Source: a virus. Taken from it: a stretch of 26,030 nt of DNA. Below, one piece after another: positions 1 through 5,441 of the stretch (positions within the stretch are counted from its first letter, which is position 1; every line of letters begins with the position of its first letter). The notes under the pieces were generated by a model that worked only from the letters and a program-made list of their open reading frames with translations, ran no database searches and was not told where the DNA came from. Position numbers and translations under genes: made by a program. The stretch spans positions 1-26,030 of IMG/VR virus record IMGVR_UViG_3300024999_000350; one strand, 5' to 3'.

Positions 1-1
1 G

Positions 2-37
2 GCAACTGCTGTGGCATTGGGAATAAAGATACCTTGA
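2..37 (+). CDS. C-terminal end of an upstream small protein (partial)
   Basis: The frame from base 2 reads ATAVALGIKIP and then stops at 35-37, just before the ribosome-binding site of the next gene. The residues AVALGI resemble AVVLGI in the membrane protein at 162-290, and the DNA at 8-24 and 198-214 matches at 16 of 17 bases in the same frame. This suggests the tail of a paralogous, possibly truncated, membrane peptide. The start lies outside the window, so the call is weak. Confidence 0.3.
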   Translation, partial: ATAVALGIKIP

Positions 38-50
38 TAGGAGGGTTTAG

Positions 51-146
51 ATGATAGTTTGGAGTTGCGAAACATGTGTTAACAAATCTTGCCCATTGAA
101 GGTAAGGAACAAGGGGATATTTTGCTTGGGGTATATGGGTAAATAA
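51..146 (+). CDS. Small Cys-rich protein (31 aa)
   Basis: ATG follows the ribosome-binding site AGGAGGG at 40-46. The 31-residue product begins MIVWSCETCVNKSCPLK and has cysteines at positions 6, 9, 14 and 25. CxxC followed by C and C is the spacing of a minimal zinc-binding knuckle. I recognise no family. It is one of several very small Cys-rich proteins in this phage (see 990-1148, 2267-2485, 3129-3278, 6148-6300). It sits in a tight string with the membrane protein and late activator that follow, so it is probably cotranscribed with them. Function unknown. Confidence 0.55.
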   Translation: MIVWSCETCVNKSCPLKVRNKGIFCLGYMGK

Positions 147-161
147 AGGGGGAAGTAAAAG

Positions 162-290
162 ATGAAAAAGGGATTAGAAAATATTGTAGCAGGTGTAGCT
201 GTGGTATTGGGAATCGCTTTCTTGATTGGGCTTATCGCGTTGGGGTGGTATGTAAAACTGAAGTTTTTGCGTTGGGGATTAGGACTATAG
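162..290 (+). CDS. Small single-pass membrane protein (42 aa)
   Basis: ATG at 162 follows a purine-rich GGGGGAAG. The product starts with a short basic segment (MKK), then about 22 hydrophobic residues (roughly 8-30), then a basic tail with K and R. This is one transmembrane helix, perhaps with the N-terminus inside. The stop codon lies inside the ribosome-binding site of the next gene, so the two are translationally close. No family recognised. A holin is possible in principle, but the gene is far from any endolysin and shorter than usual holins, so I do not call it one. Confidence 0.5.
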   Translation: MKKGLENIVAGVAVVLGIAFLIGLIALGWYVKLKFLRWGLGL

Positions 291-301
291 GAGGGCTGAC
301 C

Positions 302-835
302 TTGGCCATGATAAAAGAAAGTCAAAACATTCTCGAAGAACGCTTGAAGCTCTACAAAAAACACAAAGCAGAAATCACTACAGCATCACAGAGAATAACA
401 GTATGGCAGGATGCTTTAAAAAGTGGGGAGCTATGGATGTTTGAGAATAGCGTTAGTCGGGTGGAGGGAATGCCTCATGCGACTACCACAACGTCACCAA
501 CGGAACGCATTGCAGCACAAAGGGAAGTTACTGCCGAGTTGGTGCAGGAATGGATTGACGAAGACAAATCAAAGGTGCGCTACAAAACAGTAGAAATAGA
601 ACAGATTGACGAGGCATTGAGGGCGTTGACTAGGGAGCAAAGGACTATCATTGAGTCGAAGTATTTCGAATCCGAGACATGGAGAAATATTGAGATTATC
701 TTTAATGAGCGTCATAATGTTGGCAGGGTATATATTACGGCTGGAATGCTTGGAAAGATCAATAAAGAGGCATTGGAAGTGTTGTGGGAGATACTAGGTC
801 CGTTGCTTCAGAGGTATCTATATTGCAGGAAGTAG
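302..835 (+). CDS. ArpU/RinA-type late transcription activator
   Basis: Probable DNA-binding activator of late gene expression. The C-terminal third (about residues 108-175) reads like a sigma region 4 HTH: IEQIDEALRALTREQRTII, then ESKYFES-TWRNIEIIF. This is the hallmark of the ArpU/RinA family, which in Bacillota phages sits just upstream of the terminase genes and switches on packaging and structural genes. The N-terminal half is charged and helical. The start is chosen as TTG at 302, six bases after AGGAGGG (289-295); ATG at 308 is an alternative and changes only two residues. Length of about 177 aa fits the family. The expected recognition helix is less canonical than in typical members (FNERHNVGRVYITAGM), so family placement is good but not certain. 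Confidence 0.7.
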   Translation: MAMIKESQNILEERLKLYKKHKAEITTASQRITVWQDALKSGELWMFENSVSRVEGMPHATTTTSPTERIAAQREVTAELVQEWIDEDKSKVRYKTVEIEQIDEALRALTREQRTIIESKYFESETWRNIEIIFNERHNVGRVYITAGMLGKINKEALEVLWEILGPLLQRYLYCRK

Positions 836-854
836 CATAGTTACTGTTTTATTA

Positions 855-882
855 TTACAATATTATAAGTTAAGGGTATAGT
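855..882 (+). promoter_or_regulatory. Candidate sigma-70 promoter after the activator gene
   Basis: TTACAA (855-860), a 16-bp spacer and TATAGT (877-882) resemble a vegetative promoter. It would start transcription near 889 and run into either the terminator at 927-970 or the 52-aa gene at 990. Seen by eye only; the region is AT-rich, so chance matches are likely. Confidence 0.3.
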
Positions 883-894
883 AATCTGATAAAA

Positions 895-920
895 TGATAA
901 TATCGCATAATGACAATATC
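895..920. repeat. Direct repeat TGAYAATATC x2
   Basis: TGATAATATC (895-904) and TGACAATATC (911-920) match at 9 of 10 bases and start 16 bp apart, in the intergenic region right after the ArpU-like gene. Such repeats could be a binding site for the activator, but nothing in the sequence proves this. Confidence 0.3.
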
Positions 921-926
921 ATAAAT

Positions 927-970
927 AAAGACGCTCTCGGCCTACAATGTGACTCGGAGCGTCTTTTCTA
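927..970 (+). terminator. Intrinsic terminator
   Basis: A perfect 10-bp stem, AAAGACGCTC (927-936) with GAGCGTCTTT (957-966), encloses a 20-nt loop and runs into TTTTCT. It lies about 90 bp after the late activator gene and just before the next ribosome-binding site. Confidence 0.75.
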
Positions 971-989
971 ATTTCTTGAGGTGATTACC

Positions 990-1148
990 TTGAATTGTAA
1001 ATTATGTACACGGCGGAAGACATGTTGGCAGAGGGATAAGCCTCCTAAGAATTGCGTTAGGTTTGTTGATTTTGCGGATAGTAAGAGGTTTAGCGCTGTC
1101 GATAGGGCGATGAGGCAAAATAGAGGGGTTTGGATTGCGCCGGAATAA
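990..1148 (+). CDS. Small Cys-rich protein (52 aa)
   Basis: TTG at 990 follows GAGGTGA with good spacing. The product begins with (M)NCKLCTRRKTCWQRDKPP and has cysteines at positions 3, 6, 12 and 22, a plausible four-cysteine zinc site. The remainder is basic and polar. No family recognised. It is the last plus-strand gene before the convergent minus-strand cassette: its stop lies only 18 bp from the last minus-strand stop. Confidence 0.6.
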   Translation: MNCKLCTRRKTCWQRDKPPKNCVRFVDFADSKRFSAVDRAMRQNRGVWIAPE

Positions 1149-1174
1149 AAAGATGAAGCCCTATTTCTAGGACT
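1149..1174 (-). terminator. Terminator of the minus-strand operon
   Basis: On the minus strand a 7-bp stem (one G-U pair) closes a GAAA tetraloop (1157-1174) and is followed by TCATCTTTTT. The stem overlaps the stop codon of the last minus-strand gene. It separates the minus cassette from the convergent 52-aa gene. Confidence 0.6.
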
Positions 1175-1451
1175 CCGAGACGTTGAACAGGTAGCCTTTT
1201 AAAACTTCTTTCATTGCCTGTAGTTGGGTTAAGGATTTGCCCTCCTTCATCCAAGATTCGTCGTTATAGTGGGCATCACCAGAATACAGTTTGCTTATGT
1301 TCTTAGTGTGTTCCTCTGAATTCGATGGGTAAACCCTGACTCCAATCGTTTTGACATGGCCGGAGAAGTCAACGAATGTGCATAGTTCTGTATTTTCGTT
1401 GATCAGGACAGCTAGGGATATGATCTCCATTACGAGTTTGTAGTTCGTCAT
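1167..1451 (-). CDS. Hypothetical protein (94 aa)
   Basis: Starts at ATG (1451) after AAGGAGGATAACAC, a strong site. The product MTNYKLVMEIISLAVLINE... has a mixed alpha/beta look, one cysteine and a central charged stretch (SNSEEHTKN). I recognise no motif or family. It is the last gene of the minus-strand operon, whose terminator overlaps its stop codon. Probably a phage accessory protein; function unknown. Confidence 0.65.
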   Translation of the reverse strand: MTNYKLVMEIISLAVLINENTELCTFVDFSGHVKTIGVRVYPSNSEEHTKNISKLYSGDAHYNDESWMKEGKSLTQLQAMKEVLKGYLFNVSES

Positions 1452-1497
1452 GTGTTATCCTCCTTACGCCGATATAGCCCGGTTTGGCTTTAGTTAG

Positions 1498-1797
1498 TTA
1501 TCCTATTACCACTCCATCTACTACCAACTTGGGCTGGTGGGATTCCTGATATTCCAAAAACATGGAGTGAGTGGATAGTGACCATTTTTCCTCGTAACCC
1601 ATAGCCTTAGTAGCTTGAAGTTCAAATGATTGAGCTTCTTCCTTTGTGAATAAATGCAATTCATAACAGGCTGCGAGGTATCCGATCAGTTGGTCATACT
1701 GACCCTTGTCGCTAGACTTGGTCAATTCTTCGATCTGATCTGAGATAACGACCGTTTTGTCTCCTTTTACTTCAGTGGCAAAAATTGTGTTTTTCAT
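1498..1797 (-). CDS. Hypothetical acidic protein (99 aa)
   Basis: ATG at 1797 sits one base after the stop of the zinc-ribbon gene upstream, with GAAGGAATTAAG as ribosome-binding site, so the two are translationally coupled. The product begins MKNTIFATEVKGDKTVVISD and is moderately acidic. Its middle looks helical, with a LxxLLF/EEA pattern near residues 38-60. No domain recognised. Cotranscribed with the other minus-strand accessory genes. Confidence 0.65.
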   Translation of the reverse strand: MKNTIFATEVKGDKTVVISDQIEELTKSSDKGQYDQLIGYLAACYELHLFTKEEAQSFELQATKAMGYEEKWSLSTHSMFLEYQESHQPKLVVDGVVIG

Positions 1798-1798
1798 C

Positions 1799-2266
1799 TT
1801 AATTCCTTCTTTCGTTTTCTTCGTTAGGTTCAGTAATCCTCAGTTGGTCCAGTAGCTCTTTTAGCTTTGCGTACTCGGTGTCAGTGAGTTGAAATGATCG
1901 GCGAGTACGTCCGGTTGGATTTCCTTGACACGGAGAGCATTCAGCGCAGTACCTTTGATGGCCGGATTTTATAATGTAATTTTTACCACAAGCAACACAT
2001 ATTCCCGTACTACCAATGGACCGTGAGGTGCCTGAACGCCTATCAAGGTAATAGCCCTTACTCCGTTCAGATTGCTTAATTGTCCTACAGGATGGACAGT
2101 AAAGAGCATTTGGTCCTCCTAGGAATAATATTTTACATCGCTTACAGGTTATGCTACCTAGATTCCGTTCCCCCTGCTTTACCTTACGGCAAACTGGACA
2201 ATATTTAGTTTTTGGCCAACCAGAAAATAATAATCCGCATTGCTCACAAAGTTTAGGTAGTAGCAT
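1799..2266 (-). CDS. Triple zinc-ribbon protein with RHH-like tail (155 aa)
   Basis: Three tandem ribbons are visible as CxxC pairs: C7/C10 with C23/C26, C41/C44 with C57/C60, and C90/C93 with C107/C110. The first two repeats are clearly homologous (CEQCGLLFSG...YCPVCRKVKQGER against CKRCKILFLG...YCPSCRTIKQSER). The tail GNPTGRTRRSFQLTDTEYAKL resembles the tail of the next gene upstream and the standalone RHH protein at 2962-3129. ATG at 2266 abuts the stop of the upstream gene (2267), so they are coupled; no strong separate ribosome-binding site is seen. Likely a nucleic-acid-binding protein; target unknown. Confidence 0.7.
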   Translation of the reverse strand: MLLPKLCEQCGLLFSGWPKTKYCPVCRKVKQGERNLGSITCKRCKILFLGGPNALYCPSCRTIKQSERSKGYYLDRRSGTSRSIGSTGICVACGKNYIIKSGHQRYCAECSPCQGNPTGRTRRSFQLTDTEYAKLKELLDQLRITEPNEENERRN

Positions 2267-2485
2267 TTAATCAATAGCCTTCCGTTCGGCGTCTATTAGC
2301 TTTTTGATCTTTATATACTCATCGTCGGTAACGGAAAGGGTTTGACGTTTTCTGCCAGTTGGCTTTCTTCCGGCCCCTGGTCTATGACCACCGTGTAGGG
2401 GATTGTTTTGGCAGTCTCTATTGTAGTTAACTAGACTGCAAGATTGGCATTTTCCATCGTTTTGGGTGCAGTATGGCTTAATCAT
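2267..2485 (-). CDS. Cys-rich protein with RHH-like tail (72 aa)
   Basis: ATG at 2485 follows GGGAGGACCAATC. The N-terminal part carries C6, C13, C16 and C25, a possible zinc site. It is followed by HRPGAGRKPTGRKRQ and then TLSVTDDEYIKIKKLIDAE. The GAGRKP stretch and the TDxEY segment are shared with the standalone RHH-like protein at 2962-3129, and the GR-rich/TDxEY segment also with the triple-ribbon protein at 1799-2266. A DNA- or RNA-binding role is inferred from the basic linker and strand-helix pattern. Its stop is immediately followed by the ATG of the triple-ribbon gene. Confidence 0.65.
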   Translation of the reverse strand: MIKPYCTQNDGKCQSCSLVNYNRDCQNNPLHGGHRPGAGRKPTGRKRQTLSVTDDEYIKIKKLIDAERKAID

Positions 2486-2497
2486 GATTGGTCCTCC

Positions 2498-2806
2498 CTA
2501 AAACTCCAATATTACCTTTTTATAACTTTCGTCGCACACCTCGCTAATGGGGTGGTTCTCTTCATTTTCGTCGTACCCTAGAACGGAGGAACACATTTCA
2601 TCGCTATACTCTACTTCGGCGAATGTAGGATCTATGCCTAAATCGTATGCGGATCGAAGTCTGTGGCATCCCTCTAGTGCTGCATAATGTCCGAAGCACT
2701 CCATCCACACAATATGGATAGTTGGAGATCCCATATTTAGCATTCGGGACTTAACTTCGTCGAGATGCTCCTCGTTAAAGTGGTTATGCAAAAGTGCTAT
2801 TTTCAT
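2498..2806 (-). CDS. ParB/sulfiredoxin-fold-like protein (102 aa)
   Basis: The segment ALEGCHRLRSAYDLGIDPTF (about residues 43-62) matches the G-x-HR-x-x-A-x-x-LG signature of ParB/Srx N-terminal domains, which bind nucleotide or DNA. The upstream HIVWMECFGHY strand fits the fold. The protein is short: only the core domain, with no HTH and no partner ParA, so partitioning is unlikely. The start ATG at 2806 follows GGGAGGTTGCAAC. It is the first gene behind a strong minus-strand promoter (2838-2867). Assignment rests on one motif, so confidence in the fold is moderate. Confidence 0.55.
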   Translation of the reverse strand: MKIALLHNHFNEEHLDEVKSRMLNMGSPTIHIVWMECFGHYAALEGCHRLRSAYDLGIDPTFAEVEYSDEMCSSVLGYDENEENHPISEVCDESYKKVILEF

Positions 2807-2837
2807 GTTGCAACCTCCCTTTATTTGATCTTGATTT

Positions 2838-2867
2838 ATTGTAACATAATCATGTTTTGATTGTCAA
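2838..2867 (-). promoter_or_regulatory. Strong promoter of minus-strand operon B
   Basis: On the minus strand: TTGACA (2867-2862), an 18-bp spacer and TACAAT (2843-2838). The spacer holds the inverted repeat AACAT-N4-ATGTT, which could be an operator, perhaps for the RHH protein encoded just upstream. It drives the genes from 2806 down to 1167. Confidence 0.7.
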
Positions 2868-2944
2868 CTACTTTTTCAAGTTTATTTTAGGATGGCTTGA
2901 GCTTAGTGATTAGCGTTGCAACTGCAATGTTAATTGGTGGGATT

Positions 2945-2976
2945 AGGTAAAGGAAAGACCACTATTTAGTGGCCTT
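2945..2976 (-). terminator. Terminator after the standalone RHH gene
   Basis: The minus-strand RNA forms an 8-bp stem AAGGCCAC/GTGGTCTT (one G-U pair; A-C mismatch on the opposite strand) with loop TAAATA, then TCCTTT. It overlaps the stop codon of the gene at 2962-3129 and separates minus operons A and B. Confidence 0.55.
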
Positions 2977-3129
2977 AGTGCGGATGTAATCGCTGATTGT
3001 TTGCCCTGATGCTGTGGCTAGTTGGCGTATGGTGGACCATTCTGCGTCGGTCATGCGGATTGTGCGGTTGGTTGCTTTTTCTGCGATGGGTTTTCGTCCG
3101 GCTCCGGTTCGTTTACCACCACTGGTCAT
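2962..3129 (-). CDS. Ribbon-helix-helix DNA-binding protein (55 aa)
   Basis: The product MTSGGKRTGAGRKPIAEKAT then shows a strand-helix-helix pattern: TNRTIRMTDAEWSTIRQLAT and SGQTISDYIRTKA. The -RTIRMTDAEW- strand followed by two helices is typical of small RHH (MobC/CopG-like) proteins that act as dimers on operators. The ATG (3129) overlaps the TAA of the gene upstream by one base. It shares the GAGRKP-plus-TDxEx module with the two genes downstream in operon B. Probably a regulator, possibly of the promoter at 2838-2867. Confidence 0.65.
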   Translation of the reverse strand: MTSGGKRTGAGRKPIAEKATNRTIRMTDAEWSTIRQLATASGQTISDYIRTKATK

Positions 3130-3278
3130 TAACTATTTGATTCCTCCTTAAAAGTATAGCACCATCCCTGTACTAGATACTCCTCGCTACACTCATTATC
3201 TTTTTGATATACACACTCTAGGCACAGGTGAATTATAGTTTCGCAACCTTCTCTATGCGGGCAATTTGAAATCAACAC
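3129..3278 (-). CDS. Small Cys-rich protein (49 aa)
   Basis: GTG at 3278 lies about seven bases after GGAGGT; TTG at 3275 is an alternative. Six cysteines (C6, C12, C19, C22, C30, C40) in 49 residues include one CxxC in HLCLECVYQKDNEC. This suggests metal binding. The stop overlaps the ATG of the RHH gene (TAATG), so the two are translationally coupled. No family recognised. Confidence 0.6.
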   Translation of the reverse strand: MLISNCPHREGCETIIHLCLECVYQKDNECSEEYLVQGWCYTFKEESNS

Positions 3279-3329
3279 GGTTACTACCTCCTTTTACACT
3301 AGGATTGACCGCCTAGCTCGGTTTGCTTA

Positions 3330-3584
3330 TTAGCTGACTATGTTTCCGCGAAAGGACATATTGAAGTGTTTACTGAAGTGGAATTGTTGACCTGGCGTAA
3401 GATCTTTATAAACTTCAGTAGGTACGATAAGATCCTTAAAGTAACTTGCTTTTACTAAAGTGGAGAATGTTTCATAGTATTCGTTGGATAGTTCTTCCTG
3501 CATTGAGACTGTGAATAAGTCTCCCATTCCTTCAGCCTCAAGTTCTGCTTTTTGCTCGGCTAGGTATTCAGTACGTTTTTGCAT
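3330..3584 (-). CDS. Hypothetical protein (84 aa)
   Basis: ATG at 3584 follows GAGGGGGAAAC, which decides the start over a longer reading frame beginning at 3632. The N-terminus MQKRTEYLAEQKAELEAEGM is strongly helical and charged. The C-terminal part (TPGQQFHFSKHFNMSFRGN) is more aromatic. No domain recognised. It is the first gene of minus-strand operon A, ahead of the Cys-rich and RHH genes. Confidence 0.6.
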   Translation of the reverse strand: MQKRTEYLAEQKAELEAEGMGDLFTVSMQEELSNEYYETFSTLVKASYFKDLIVPTEVYKDLTPGQQFHFSKHFNMSFRGNIVS

Positions 3585-3622
3585 TATTGTTTCCCCCTCA
3601 TTTGTTTTTGTTCGATAGGATA

Positions 3623-3651
3623 ACAATAACATAGCTAATTGAATTATGCAA
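3623..3651 (-). promoter_or_regulatory. Candidate promoter of minus-strand operon A
   Basis: On the minus strand TTGCAT (3651-3646), a 17-bp spacer and TATTGT (3628-3623) lie about 40 bp before the ATG at 3584. Both hexamers match consensus at about four of six positions, so this is a weak call. Confidence 0.35.
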
Positions 3652-3689
3652 GTGCATTTATCAAATATTGTTAAGTTTATTTTGTTTTG

Positions 3690-3714
3690 CGTTGCTTTAT
3701 AGAAGCAATGTTTT
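3690..3714 (+). terminator. Terminator-like hairpin upstream of the small terminase
   Basis: CGTTGCTT and AAGCAATG (one G-U pair) form an 8-bp stem around a 5-nt loop, followed by TTTT. It lies between the divergent minus operon and the start of the packaging genes. The T-tract is short. Confidence 0.35.
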
Positions 3715-3738
3715 AAGAGTGCTATTAAGTTATTGAGT

Positions 3739-3822
3739 ATGGAAGTATTGGATTGGTTAGTAGTGGGCTTAGGATTGATTGTAGGGCTTGTGGGGAGTAG
3801 TTATAAGGAGGTAGTTAGCTGA
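3739..3822 (+). CDS. Membrane micropeptide overlapping terminase start (27 aa)
   Basis: The frame reads MEVLDWLVVGLGLIVGLVGS and ends in YKEVVS. It is almost all one hydrophobic helix. Its TGA overlaps the ATG of the small terminase by one base, and the ribosome-binding site of that gene (AAGGAGG) lies inside it. This is the classical geometry of translational coupling. No good ribosome-binding site precedes ATG 3739, so expression is uncertain. Confidence 0.4.
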   Translation: MEVLDWLVVGLGLIVGLVGSSYKEVVS

Positions 3823-4358
3823 TGATAACAGAGAGAGTAAAACATGCAGGAGGTAGGCCTTCTAAGTATGATCCTAAATATGTAGAGATGGCCCGGAATA
3901 TATGTTTATTAGGTGCCACTGATGATGATTTGGCCCGGATATTAGATGTAGACGTTTCGACTGTAAACAATTGGAAGATAGAGCATCCAGAGTTTTTCGA
4001 GTCCATTAAAAATGGCAAGGAGATTGCTGATGCTGAAATAGCTTCTAAACTGTATCATAGAGCGTCTGGATACAGCCATCCTGAGGACAAAATCTTCATA
4101 CATGATGGCGAGTCTGTCATTGTGCCAACAACTAAGCATTATCCTCCTGACGCTACTTCTGCCATTTTTTGGTTAAAGAACAGACAACCTGCTAAATGGA
4201 GAGATACGCAAAACATAGAGGTATCTGGTCCTAACGGCGGCCCTCTGCTCATCCAGGCTGTTTCTGCATACTCAGACGAGGACTTACAACTCATAGCAGA
4301 GATAATGGAGAGGGCACAAATACAGGGCGATGTCATCGATATTGACCCTACCGACTGA
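3822..4358 (+). CDS. terS: Terminase small subunit
   Basis: Recognises phage DNA and loads the large subunit for packaging. The N-terminal half is the signature HTH of this family: GGRPSKYDPKYVEMARNICL, then GATDDDLARILDVDVSTVNN and WKIEHPEFFESIKNGKEIAD. Next comes the common SKLYHRASGYSH segment, where the family usually oligomerises. The length of 178 aa is normal. ATG follows AAGGAGG at 3806-3812. The large subunit lies 2 kb downstream instead of adjacent, separated by a non-coding region and three small genes, which is unusual spacing. Confidence 0.88.
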   Translation: MITERVKHAGGRPSKYDPKYVEMARNICLLGATDDDLARILDVDVSTVNNWKIEHPEFFESIKNGKEIADAEIASKLYHRASGYSHPEDKIFIHDGESVIVPTTKHYPPDATSAIFWLKNRQPAKWRDTQNIEVSGPNGGPLLIQAVSAYSDEDLQLIAEIMERAQIQGDVIDIDPTD

Positions 4359-4397
4359 CATATTATGTATGCTATTCTCAATTAGAGTGTCATCCTA

Positions 4398-4421
4398 ACT
4401 GATAATGGGATCACTGATAAT
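4398..4421. repeat. Direct repeat ACTGATAAT x2
   Basis: ACTGATAAT at 4398-4406 and 4413-4421, start to start 15 bp, about 40 bp after the small terminase gene. Small terminases bind short repeats near their own gene in several phages; here the link is inference only. Confidence 0.35.
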
Positions 4422-4714
4422 TAGATAATCGCTGAAACCGTTGCAGGAGTAAGGATGTAGGGGTTTGGCGAATGTGACACAACGGAATTATGTAACATTA
4501 TGATATAGTAATATAGTTTTAGTTGGTGGCTTGTTGAGTGGCCGCTGCTTCCTTGGGTGGATGGCATTGGCTGCTCTGCCTGCTCCGTCTCTACTGTTGT
4601 CTCTGGTTCGCCCTGCTCTTGCTCCTGCCTTGCTGTGCTGCTGATCGGACCGGGTTGCTGTGCTGATCTGTAGATTAGGGGTGATGAGGGTTGAGGTATT
4701 TTGAGATTCCGAGG

Positions 4715-4746
4715 TACCCCCTATACCCATATAGGCAGTCGGGGTA
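4715..4746. other. Bulged stem-loop
   Basis: TACCCC-CTATA (4715-4725), loop CCCA, TATAG, a six-base bulge GCAGTC, and GGGGTA (4741-4746) form an 11-bp interrupted stem. No T-tract follows, so it is not a standard terminator. It may be a cruciform or protein-binding site in the packaging region, or an RNA element. Confidence 0.45.
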
Positions 4747-4832
4747 AAGGGTCGATCTGTATGTATATCTCACTAACCCTCGATAACTAATTCTTAAAAA
4801 CAACTACCCCCCCATACCATTGAAAAGCAAGG

Positions 4833-4857
4833 TTCTAGTATAGCGTTATTCCTAGAA
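4833..4857. promoter_or_regulatory. Operator-like inverted repeat
   Basis: TTCTAG and CTAGAA, each 6 bp, are separated by 13 bp and lie 40 bp before the ATG at 4897, followed by an AT-rich stretch that could contain a -10 element. Spacing suits a dimeric repressor site. Confidence 0.35.
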
Positions 4858-4896
4858 TATATTTTATAAATTTTTTACAGAGAAAGAGGAAATAAG

Positions 4897-5277
4897 ATGA
4901 ATATTAAATCAAAATTAATAGAGCAATTAGAAGTGCTTGAGAACTTACAACTACTAGCTATAAACTCCGGAGCGTTCGATACAGCATTAAGCACTTCGAG
5001 AACAATCCTTGACTACATTAAAAATATTGAACAGATTGAACATTCCAATGCCGGCGCAGAAGAAGTCAAAGATGATGAATGTAAAAGCTGTTACAGAGCA
5101 TCATATATCGGATGCGCAAAGCTACACGGCAATACTATCTGCCCTAAATATGAAGAAGCAATGGCAACGGAAACGCTACACCATGACATATCGAAAGTAT
5201 CTGGACTACCCGTTGAATTAGTAAAGCGGGTATTAGGTGGAGAAGCATATGTAATGAGCATACCGATAGTTCGTTAA
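4897..5277 (+). CDS. Hypothetical protein with Cys motif (126 aa)
   Basis: ATG follows AGAGGAAATAAG. Residues 1-50 are helical (MNIKSKLIEQLEVLENLQLL...). A central segment contains CKSC (about 62-65), then IGC and TICPKY, giving four cysteines in about 20 residues and a likely zinc site. The last 30 residues (LPVELVKRVLGGEAYVMSIP) are again helical. No family recognised. It lies between the non-coding region and the winged-helix gene and could be part of the same early or regulatory group. Confidence 0.65.
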   Translation: MNIKSKLIEQLEVLENLQLLAINSGAFDTALSTSRTILDYIKNIEQIEHSNAGAEEVKDDECKSCYRASYIGCAKLHGNTICPKYEEAMATETLHHDISKVSGLPVELVKRVLGGEAYVMSIPIVR

Positions 5278-5441
5278 CTGCGTTGGTACGTAGGATACGT
5301 ACGTTAAGCCTTGTGCATAAAAAGAAAACAAAAGCGACCTCATGCCTAGCGCCACAAGGGTTTAGGGAAAAATATAATCTCACATTTTTGTGCTGAGAGA
5401 CATGCCGTATACACATTTTTGTGTGATAGGGAGTGACAATA
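5278..5441. promoter_or_regulatory. Regulatory region rich in palindromes
   Basis: This 164-bp gap holds TACGTA twice (5287-5292, 5296-5301), the inverted repeat CCTTGTG (5309-5315) with CACAAGG (5353-5359), a good -10 hexamer TATAAT (5373-5378) without a clear -35, and two CACATTTTTGTG palindromes. It controls, or is bound by, the winged-helix protein that follows. Confidence 0.5.
5381..5423. promoter_or_regulatory. Tandem palindromic operator candidates
   Basis: The 12-bp palindrome CACATTTTTGTG (CACA/TGTG arms) occurs at 5381-5392 and again at 5412-5423, 31 bp apart, about three helical turns. The first begins 3 bp after TATAAT, where the transcription start would fall. The second is just before the ribosome-binding site AGGGAG of the winged-helix gene. 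This layout fits cooperative repressor binding on one DNA face. Confidence 0.55.

Larger units (their letters stand above)
4359..4896. other. 538-bp gene-free region between terminase subunit genes
   Basis: No convincing coding sequence on either strand. It holds a pair of direct repeats (4398-4421), a pyrimidine-rich plus strand with many CTGCT/CCTGCT motifs (about 4515-4660), a bulged hairpin (4715-4746), a run of seven C (4807-4813) and the inverted repeat TTCTAG-N13-CTAGAA (4833-4857) shortly before the next gene. Regions beside terS often hold the packaging site, so a pac or cos function is possible. A minus-strand frame at about 4488-4730 lacks a ribosome-binding site and is rejected. 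Confidence 0.5.

Noticed and set aside
162-290. Holin
   Set aside because: A single short hydrophobic helix is compatible, but there is no endolysin nearby and small membrane peptides are common in phages.
4488-4730. 80-codon minus-strand open frame in the region after terS
   Set aside because: No ribosome-binding site before its ATG, composition follows the pyrimidine-rich opposite strand, and another frame in the same place is also open. Treated as non-coding.
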